A DNA stretch of 64,000 nucleotides from Acetobacteraceae bacterium (GTDB lineage Bacteria > Pseudomonadota > Alphaproteobacteria > Acetobacterales > Acetobacteraceae): contig DAHWFB010000030.1 in the NCBI GenBank assembly GCA_027326105.1, positions 1 through 64,000 of the forward strand, written 5' to 3'. The stretch's first letter is position 1; each line of letters begins with the position of its first letter. The notes below the pieces were generated by a model. The model was not told where the DNA came from. It searched no databases and saw only the letters and a program-made list of their open reading frames with translations. Shown here piece by piece: positions 58,249 through 64,000 of the stretch. A program made the position numbers and the translations under genes.

Positions 58249-58808
58249 TCCGCGAATGCATCCTCTGCACCACGGCCGCGGACGGAGAGATCCATTTCGC
58301 ACCGATCGGGCTGATCGCCGAGGGCGAGCACCTCGTCATCGCGCCCTTCCGCCCCTCGCGCACGCTGGACAATCTGCGCGCCGTCCCGTTCGCGGTCGCG
58401 AGCTACACCGATGACCCCCGCCCCTTCGCCGGCCTGCTCACCGACCGGCGGGACTGGCCCCGTTTCCCGGCACGGCGGGTGCCCGGCGCGGTGCTGGAAG
58501 CCGCCCTCGCCCACGCCGAACTCGCGGTGGCGCGGGTGGCGGAGGACCGCACCCGCCCGCGCTTCTTCTGCCGCGTGCTGCACGAAGAGAACCACGCGCC
58601 CTTCCGCGGCTTCAACCGTGCCCGCGCCGCGGTGATCGAGGCGGCGATCCTGGCCACCCGGCTCGATCTCCTGCCGCGCGAGAAGATCGCCCGCGAAATC
58701 GCCTATCTCGAAATAGCGGTGGACAAGACCGCCGGCGCCGCGGAGCGCGAGGCGTGGGAGTGGCTGATGCGCCGGATCGGCCCCGTGCTCGCCGGAGAAA
58801 GCCCGTGA
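58245..58808 (+). CDS. DUF447 family protein
   Basis: The 187-residue protein belongs to the DUF447 group, a split-beta-barrel flavin-reductase-like fold shared by methanogens and H4MPT-using bacteria. Visible are IRECILCTTAADGEIHFAPIG, the TLDNLRAVPFAVASYTDD strand and the NRARAAVIEAAILATRLDLL helix. Its enzymatic role is unknown, although a link to methanopterin or methanofuran synthesis is suggested by conservation of the cluster. The start overlaps the DUF6513 gene, and a GTG start of mfnB overlaps its stop. Confidence 0.83.
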   Translation: MIRECILCTTAADGEIHFAPIGLIAEGEHLVIAPFRPSRTLDNLRAVPFAVASYTDDPRPFAGLLTDRRDWPRFPARRVPGAVLEAALAHAELAVARVAEDRTRPRFFCRVLHEENHAPFRGFNRARAAVIEAAILATRLDLLPREKIAREIAYLEIAVDKTAGAAEREAWEWLMRRIGPVLAGESP

Positions 58809-59548
58809 CCGCGCTGCTCGCCTCGGTCCGCTCCCCCGACGAGGCCGCGGTCGCCTTCGCCGGCGGCGCCGATGTGCTCGACCTCAAGGACCCCTCCCAC
58901 GGCGCGCTCGCGGCACTGCCGGAGACCGTGATCGCCGCCGTCGTCGCCGCGTTCGGCGGGCGCGTGCCGATCAGCGCGACCGTCGGCGATCTCGCGATGG
59001 AGCCCGCGATGGTGGTGGAACGAGTGGCGGCGATCGCCTCCCTCGGGGTCGATTTCGTCAAGATCGGGCTGCGACCCGAGGGGGACGCGGCGGCGACCGT
59101 CGCCGCACTCGGCCGCACCGGTCTGCCCGTGGTCGCGGTGCTGTTCGCCGATCTCGCCCCCGATCTGCTCACGCCCGCCGCACTGGCGCGAGCGGGGTTT
59201 CGCGGTGTCATGCTGGATACGGCGGGAAAATCCGCTGGCGGGTTGCGCGCCCATCGCAGCGAAGCCGAACTCGCCGCCTTCCTCGCCCGCGCCCGGGCCG
59301 CCGGTCTCTTCGCCGGGCTCGCCGGGTCCCTGCGCGGCCCCGACGTCGCGCCCTTGCTCGCCCTCGCGCCTGATCTGCTCGGCTTCCGTGGTGCGCTCTG
59401 CGCCGGCGGGCGCGGGGCCGCGCTCGATGGCGCGCGGCTCGCCGCCCTGCGCGCAGCCATCCCGCCCGCTGCCCTTCCTCCCACCCTCGTTCCGGGCCCG
59501 GACGGCCTTGCCGGCGGGGCGGGTTGGTCTATCATGGCGGGCGGATGA
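58805..59548 (+). CDS. mfnB: (5-formylfuran-3-yl)methyl phosphate synthase MfnB
   Basis: MfnB condenses two molecules of glyceraldehyde-3-phosphate to the furan ring precursor of methanofuran. The 247-residue protein is an aldolase-like TIM barrel with the Schiff-base lysine in [15 protein letters not shown] (Lys28, equivalent to the catalytic lysine of the archaeal enzyme), then [16 protein letters not shown] and [17 protein letters not shown]. The start is GTG 58805, overlapping the DUF447 stop. In methylotrophic bacteria a homologue supports synthesis of methylofuran, the methanofuran analogue used with the formyltransferase/hydrolase complex. Confidence 0.88.
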   Translation: MTALLASVRSPDEAAVAFAGGADVLDLKDPSHGALAALPETVIAAVVAAFGGRVPISATVGDLAMEPAMVVERVAAIASLGVDFVKIGLRPEGDAAATVAALGRTGLPVVAVLFADLAPDLLTPAALARAGFRGVMLDTAGKSAGGLRAHRSEAELAAFLARARAAGLFAGLAGSLRGPDVAPLLALAPDLLGFRGALCAGGRGAALDGARLAALRAAIPPAALPPTLVPGPDGLAGGAGWSIMAGG

Positions 59549-59627
59549 CCCGCCGCCGCCACGGTCCGCGCGGTCGTCGCTGGCTGTAGTGCTGCACCTT
59601 CAGAAACGTCCGGGAGGACAGGAAATC

Positions 59628-60134
59628 ATGGCGAAGATCACCAAGACTTTGGTCGGCGAGGCTTTGACCGGTGACGGCAACGAGGTCGCCCACATCGACC
59701 TCATCATGGGGCCGCGCGGCGGCGCCGCCGAGGCCGCCTTCTGCAACGCGCTCACCAACAACAAGGACGGGTTCACCTCGCTGCTCGCGGTGATCGCGCC
59801 CAACATGCCCTGCAAGCCGAACACGATCCTCTACAACAAGGTCACCATCAAGGGCGCCAAGCAGGCGGTGCAGATGTTCGGCCCGGCCCAGCATGGCGTC
59901 GCCAAGGCGGTGGCGGATTGCGTGGCCGAGGGCACCATCCCGCTCGACGAGGCGGATGATCTCTTCATCTGCGTCGGCGTGTTCATCCACTGGCTCGCCG
60001 AGGACGACAAGAAGATCCAGGAATACAACTACCGCGCTACCAAGCTTTCGATCGAACGCGCGGTCGCCGGCCAGCCCACCGCGGCCGAAATGGTCGCGGC
60101 CAAGGACAAGGTGGTGCATCCCTTCGCCGCCTGA
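59628..60134 (+). CDS. fae: Formaldehyde-activating enzyme
   Basis: Fae condenses formaldehyde with tetrahydromethanopterin to methylene-H4MPT, the entry step of H4MPT-dependent formaldehyde oxidation. The 168-residue protein has the conserved [19 protein letters not shown] with the catalytic His22, the [20 protein letters not shown] segment and the [16 protein letters not shown] and [20 protein letters not shown] blocks. The length is standard. A strong GGGAGGACAGG site lies before ATG 59628, consistent with high expression. It follows mfnB after about 80 bases and converges on the HisA-like gene. Confidence 0.97.
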   Translation: MAKITKTLVGEALTGDGNEVAHIDLIMGPRGGAAEAAFCNALTNNKDGFTSLLAVIAPNMPCKPNTILYNKVTIKGAKQAVQMFGPAQHGVAKAVADCVAEGTIPLDEADDLFICVGVFIHWLAEDDKKIQEYNYRATKLSIERAVAGQPTAAEMVAAKDKVVHPFAA

Positions 60135-60177
60135 TCGGCAGCCTCGCTCCCGGTACTTCTCGCGGCGGCGGGCGGGA

Positions 60178-60885
60178 TCACCGCTCGCGCTCCGCCGCCG
60201 CGAGTTCGGCCGGGCCGATCCTCCCGTCGTGCAGGGCGGTGGCCACCAGAACCCCGGCCGCTCCCGCTTGGCGCAGCCCCTCCAGATCCGCCGCGTCGCG
60301 CACCCCACCCGCCGCATGGACCGAACAGTCCGGCGCAGCGGCGGTGAGTTCGCCCACGCGGGCGAGATCCGGTCCCTCGCCGCTGCCGACGCGGGCGAGC
60401 GTCATCGCGATGACCCGGTGCGGCCAGCGCGCAGGCTCCCGTAGCGTGGCCGGCCCGAGCAGGTGCTCGCCACGGAAATCGAGCGAGAGGATCACCCGCT
60501 CCGGCGCTTGCGCGCGCAGTAGGTCGAGCAGCCGCGCGTCCTCCTGCACTTCGCTTGCCAGCACCAGGTCCCCCCTTTCCTGGGCGAGCCACGCTTGCGC
60601 TGTCGCGCGGTCGCGAAAGCCCGCATCCAGCCACAGGCGCAGCGCGGGAAACCGCGCTCCGATCGCACCGATCGCGGCACGGTGCTCGCCCATCCCCGCG
60701 ATCGCGTCGAGATCGGCGATATAGAGGGCGCGGAACGGATGCAGCGCCATCAGCCCGCCCACCACCGAAAGCGGCGCGGCATCGCGCGCCAGCGGGGTTT
60801 CGATCGGACGATAGGACGCCCGCTCTCCGCGCCGCGCGTGGACCACGACACCGCCTTGGAGATCGATCACCGGGATCACGTGCAT
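60178..60885 (-). CDS. HisA/HisF-like barrel protein associated with H4MPT metabolism
   Basis: The 235-residue protein is a phosphoribosyl-isomerase-type TIM barrel: HVIPVIDLQGGVVVHARRG, LYIADLDAIAGMGEHRAAI, SEVQEDARLLDLLRAQ and the phosphate-binding HAAGGVRDAADLEGL with GAAGVLVATALHDG. Compared with true HisA it is slightly shorter. No histidine-biosynthesis neighbour is present. HisA-like genes are a recognised component of H4MPT clusters in methylotrophs, where their reaction is unknown. It is the only member on the opposite strand, between fae and the ASKHA gene. Confidence 0.8.
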   Translation of the reverse strand: MHVIPVIDLQGGVVVHARRGERASYRPIETPLARDAAPLSVVGGLMALHPFRALYIADLDAIAGMGEHRAAIGAIGARFPALRLWLDAGFRDRATAQAWLAQERGDLVLASEVQEDARLLDLLRAQAPERVILSLDFRGEHLLGPATLREPARWPHRVIAMTLARVGSGEGPDLARVGELTAAAPDCSVHAAGGVRDAADLEGLRQAGAAGVLVATALHDGRIGPAELAAAERER

Positions 60886-60956
60886 CGCACCCTTCCTTCC
60901 GCCCCGCCGAAGGGGAAGTGTGCGGCCGCATCTGTCAAGCCATGGGCAGGCGACAG

Positions 60957-61991
60957 ATGAGCGCGCGCGCGCCGGTGACCGGCTGGGACATCGGCGGCGC
61001 CCACCTCAAGGTCGCGCAGACCGGCGAGTCCGGCGCGCTGCGCCTGGTCCGCCAGATCCCGTGCCCGCTCTGGCAGGGGATGGACCGGCTGGAGGCGGCA
61101 CTCGCCGCCGCGCGGGCGGCGCTCGCACCCTCCATGCGCCATCGGGTGACCATGACCGGGGAACTCGCCGATCTGTTCACCGACCGCGCCGAAGGGGTGA
61201 CCCGCCTCGCCGCTGCCATGCGGGCGGCCTGGCCGGAGGCGGAATGTCTCCTCTACGCCGGGGCGGAGGGGTTCGTGCCCGCCGCGGCGGCAGCGGTTGC
61301 GGCGGAGGCCGTCGCCTCGGCCAACTGGCACGCGACGGCGCGCTTCGCCGCGGCGCGGCTCGCCGATTTCCTGCTCGCCGACATCGGCTCGACCACCACC
61401 GATCTGCTCGTCAGCAGTGGCGGCATGCCGTGCCCCCGCGGCGCGCGCGACGACCAGCGCCTGGCCTGCGGCGAACTCGTCTATACCGGCGTGGTGCGCA
61501 CGCCGCTGATGGCGCTCGGCCCCGAGGTTCCGTTCGCGGGGGCACGGGTGCCATTGATGGCCGAACTGTTCGCCACAACGGCCGACATCCACCGCCTCAC
61601 CGGCGATCTGCCCGCCGGCGCCGACCAGCATCCGAGCGCGGACGGGCGCGGCAAGACGGTAGCCGAAAGTGCCGTGCGACTCGCCCGCATGATCGGGCGC
61701 GACGCCGTCTCCGCCCCGCCCGCTGCCTGGCGCGAACTCGCCCGCGTGCTCGCCGCCCGGCAGTCGCGCGCGATCGAGGATGCGGCCGCGCTGGTGCTCT
61801 CGGCTCAGCCACTGCCGCCGGCCGCCCCGGTGCTCGGGGCGGGCTGCGGCCGCTTCCTCGCCCGCCGGCTCGCCGCCGCCCTCGGCCGCCCCTATCGCGA
61901 CATCGGCGTGCTGTTCACGGACGACCCCGCGCTCGCCGAGGCGGCCGCCATCGCCGCACCCGCGGCGGCACTCGCCCTGCTCGAAGATTGA
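60957..61991 (+). CDS. H4MPT-linked C1 transfer pathway protein (hydantoinase/ASKHA-like)
   Basis: The 344-residue protein has an actin/hexokinase-type ATPase fold: TGWDIGGAHLKVAQTGE at the N-terminus and LLADIGSTTTDLLVSSGG near residue 140, matching the two phosphate loops of the hydantoinase/oxoprolinase family. The ARDDQRLACGELVYTGVVRTPL segment is typical of the family named for the H4MPT-linked C1 pathway, but no reaction is proven. ATG 60957 has GGGCAGGCGAC upstream; ATG 60942 is an alternative adding MGRRQ. It is divergent from the HisA-like gene and closes the C1 island. Confidence 0.85.
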   Translation: MSARAPVTGWDIGGAHLKVAQTGESGALRLVRQIPCPLWQGMDRLEAALAAARAALAPSMRHRVTMTGELADLFTDRAEGVTRLAAAMRAAWPEAECLLYAGAEGFVPAAAAAVAAEAVASANWHATARFAAARLADFLLADIGSTTTDLLVSSGGMPCPRGARDDQRLACGELVYTGVVRTPLMALGPEVPFAGARVPLMAELFATTADIHRLTGDLPAGADQHPSADGRGKTVAESAVRLARMIGRDAVSAPPAAWRELARVLAARQSRAIEDAAALVLSAQPLPPAAPVLGAGCGRFLARRLAAALGRPYRDIGVLFTDDPALAEAAAIAAPAAALALLED

Positions 61992-62123
61992 GCGCACGTG
62001 GCGCCGGAGCCGCCACGCGGGCGCCATAAAGCTTCGGTATCGGATGACCACGGACGTTGCGCACCGAGACCACTCCCCTCCCCGCAAGCCGCCGCGGCGG
62101 CGTTCAGGATCGTGACCCTCCCC

Positions 62124-63050
62124 ATGTCCTCCCTCGCGCGCAGCCTGCGCGCTCCCGCCGCGCCCCGGGCACTGCCTGCGGCGACGGCGGCGGGCAATGA
62201 CCCGATCGCCGGCATCCTCTGCATCATCGGCGCCGCTCTGTTCTTCACCGCCTGCGACGCGGCGGCGAAATTCCTTACCGGGCGCATCCCCGCGCTCGAA
62301 GTGGTCTGGGCGCGCTATGCCGGCTTCGCGCTGGTCACCGCCCTGCCGATGCTCCTGCGCGGCGGCCTGCCGGCACTGGGTTCACGCAGCCCTGGCCTGC
62401 AGATCTTGCGTGGCTGCTGCCTGATCGGCTCGACCACCCTGTTCATCCTCGGACTGCGTGCCCTGCCGCTCGCGGATGCGACCGCGATGGCGTTCGCCTC
62501 GCCGCTCTTCATCACCGCGCTGTCGGTGCCGCTGCTCGGCGAACGGGTCGGCCCGCGCCGCTGGGGGGCGGTGATCCTCGGGCTGGTCGGCGTGCTGATC
62601 GTGGTCCAACCCGGCACCGACGCGTTCCAACTGGCGGCGTTCCTGCCGCTCGCCTCCGCGGTCTGCTGGGCGGTGGGCATGATCCTGACCCGCCGCCTCG
62701 CCGGGACCGACAGCACGCCGACGACGCTGGCCTGGACCGCGCTCTGCGGGCTGGTCGCGACCGGGACGATGGCCGCGTTCGTCTGGGTGCCGCCGAGTCT
62801 CGCCGAGGCGGGGTGGATGGCGTTCATGGGGCTCACCTTCGCGATCGGCCATAGCTTCGTGGCGCTCGCCTACCGCCGCGCCGCCGCCTCCGCGGTGGCA
62901 CCCTTCTCCTATCTCCAGATCCTCAATTCGACGCTGGTCGGCTACCTCGTCTTCGGCGCCATCCCGGACCGGCCGACCTTGGCCGGGGCCGCCATCATCG
63001 CCGGCAGCGGCCTCTACATCGCCCAGCGCGCGCGCAAGCGGGACGGTTAG
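62124..63050 (+). CDS. DMT superfamily transporter (EamA family)
   Basis: The 308-residue protein has ten hydrophobic helices in two EamA repeats, beginning after a short Arg/Ala-rich N-terminus at IAGILCIIGAALFFTACDAA. GLRALPLADATAMAFASPLF closes repeat one with an EamA-type helix pair, and SALVPFSYLQI-like AVAPFSYLQILNSTLVGYLV lies near the end of repeat two. The substrate is unknown, and metabolite export is typical for the family. The start could also be GTG 62112. Its TAG stop overlaps the stop of the convergent FAH-family gene by a few bases. Confidence 0.87.
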   Translation: MSSLARSLRAPAAPRALPAATAAGNDPIAGILCIIGAALFFTACDAAAKFLTGRIPALEVVWARYAGFALVTALPMLLRGGLPALGSRSPGLQILRGCCLIGSTTLFILGLRALPLADATAMAFASPLFITALSVPLLGERVGPRRWGAVILGLVGVLIVVQPGTDAFQLAAFLPLASAVCWAVGMILTRRLAGTDSTPTTLAWTALCGLVATGTMAAFVWVPPSLAEAGWMAFMGLTFAIGHSFVALAYRRAAASAVAPFSYLQILNSTLVGYLVFGAIPDRPTLAGAAIIAGSGLYIAQRARKRDG

Positions 63051-64000
63051 CGCAGCAGGCCCCGGGCGGCCAGGTTGCGCATCAAGGCGCCGATGCCGAA
63101 GCGCCAGGGCCGCACCCGGTCACTGCGTTCCACCCGGTTGACCAGCGCACCGAGCGACGGGGTGGCGATGGTGACGATGTCGCCGATCTCGTGGGTGAAC
63201 CCGCCGCCCGGCTCGTGGCGGTCCTCGATCGGCGCGAACATGGTGCCGAGATAGAGCAGGAACCCGTCCGGATACTGGTGGTTGGCGTTCACCGTCTGGG
63301 TCACGATCTCCAGCGGGTCGCGGCTGATCTGCGCCATCGAACTGTGCCCGGCGAGGCGGAACCCGTCCGCACCGAGAACTTCGAGCCGCACCTCGGCCCG
63401 CCGGATGGTCTCGATGGTGAACGCCGCGTCGAACAAGCGCAGGAACGGGCCGATCGCGGCGGAAGCGTTGTTGTCCTTGGCCTTGGACAGCAGGAGTGCA
63501 CTGCGCCCCTCGAAGTCGCGCAGATTGACGTCGTTGCCCAGGCTCGCCCCGACCACCCGCCCGCTCGACGCCACCGCGAGCACCACCTCGGGCTCGGGGT
63601 TGTTCCAGCGCGAGGCGGGGTGGATGCCGATGTCGGCACCGAGGCCGACGGCGGCGAGCACGGGGGCCTTGGTGAACACCTCGGCGTCCGGGCCGATGCC
63701 GACCTCGAGATATTGCGACCACAACCCCTGGGCGAGCAGCGCCTGCTTGAGCCGCGCCGCCGCCTCCGAGCCGGGTACGACAGCGCCGAGATCGCCCCCC
63801 ACCAGCGCGCCCATGCGCGCCCGCGCGGTCGCCGCCTCGTCCGGGTTGCCGCGCGCCCGTTCCTCGATCACCCGCTCGACCATGCTGCGCGCGAACGTCA
63901 CCCCGGCCGCCTTGAGCACCTGCAGATCGCAGGGCGCGAGCAGCCAGGGCCGGCCCTCGTCGCGGCCCTGTTCGGCGCTGTTGGCGAGAATCGCGGCCAC
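63047..64000 (-). CDS. Fumarylacetoacetate hydrolase-family protein, 5' end outside the window
   Basis: At least 317 residues of a FAH-fold enzyme are present. The N-terminus lies beyond the window edge, because the first codon in view (GTG at the very end) is probably internal. The visible part has VGIGPDAEVFTKAPVLAAVG, SRWNNPEPEVVLAVAS with the metal-binding acidic residues, GNDVNLRDFEGRSALLLSKAKDNN and the C-terminal EIGDIVTIATPSLGALVNRVE. The pattern matches the 2-keto-3-deoxy-sugar acid dehydratase/FAH group, suggesting a role in sugar acid or aromatic breakdown. It converges on the DMT gene with overlapping stops. Confidence 0.85.
   Translation of the reverse strand: MAAILANSAEQGRDEGRPWLLAPCDLQVLKAAGVTFARSMVERVIEERARGNPDEAATARARMGALVGGDLGAVVPGSEAAARLKQALLAQGLWSQYLEVGIGPDAEVFTKAPVLAAVGLGADIGIHPASRWNNPEPEVVLAVASSGRVVGASLGNDVNLRDFEGRSALLLSKAKDNNASAAIGPFLRLFDAAFTIETIRRAEVRLEVLGADGFRLAGHSSMAQISRDPLEIVTQTVNANHQYPDGFLLYLGTMFAPIEDRHEPGGGFTHEIGDIVTIATPSLGALVNRVERSDRVRPWRFGIGALMRNLAARGLLR

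Overview
The window is very GC-rich chromosomal DNA (about 70% G+C by eye) with dense, often overlapping genes. Protein content points to an alphaproteobacterium: a ccm cytochrome c maturation operon, an Hda-type DnaA homologue next to ppk/ppx, a purM-purN block and a kdpFABC-DE operon. The combination of form II Cox, Soe and a bacterial tetrahydromethanopterin (H4MPT) gene set in such GC-rich DNA suggests Acetobacteraceae or a relative. That family-level placement is inference. No rRNA, tRNA, CRISPR array, transposase or prophage gene was found.

Layout. 1-431: 5'-truncated anti-sigma-factor-like frame that begins inside a 39-base exact repeat of ccmI sequence. 492-5705 (-): ccmC-D-E-F-G-H-I. 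5748-10718 (+): YciI-like, EVE domain, acetyl-CoA synthetase, MarC and two unrecognised genes. 10821-14700 (+): coxS-coxL-coxM, a form II molybdenum hydroxylase. 14715-23467 (-): ptsN, then kdpE, kdpD, kdpC, kdpB, kdpA, kdpF and a 27-residue membrane peptide. kdpA carries an in-frame TAG. 23766-27086: glutathione S-transferase, gloB, a methyltransferase and an IolG-like dehydrogenase. 27138-31665 (-): soeC, soeB, soeA sulfite dehydrogenase, followed by a stand-alone Lrp-type sensor domain. 32224-33913 (+): fabD-fabG. 33965-36675 (-): modA-B-C, divergent from a one-domain ModE-like regulator. 37143-40795 (+): an NMT1/THI5-type ABC importer and a nucleoside hydrolase. 40837-44553: carbohydrate- or surface-type enzymes and an aldo/keto reductase. 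44631-50712 (-): ppx, ppk, hda, an AI-2E-type permease and a CDP-alcohol phosphatidyltransferase. 50829-53186: purM, purN, a short membrane protein and ndk. 53291-55159: ABC-F ATPase. 55223-61991: C1/H4MPT island. 62124-64000: DMT exporter and the 3' part of a fumarylacetoacetate-hydrolase-fold enzyme.

How the genes work together. Two molybdoenzymes (Cox-like and Soe) lie near a molybdate importer and its probable regulator, so molybdenum supply is a theme. The 55.2-62.0 kb island combines formaldehyde-activating enzyme with cofactor-biosynthesis homologues (dihydroneopterin aldolase, MfnE-like kinase, AfpA/DmrB-like flavoprotein, DHPS-like protein, DUF447, MfnB, HisA-like, ASKHA 'C1 transfer pathway' protein). 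This indicates formaldehyde oxidation through H4MPT and probably a methanofuran-type coenzyme. The catalytic genes mtdB, mch and fhc are not in the window.

The most notable anomalies are the kdpA amber codon, the repeat at the left edge, and the unassigned members of the C1 island.
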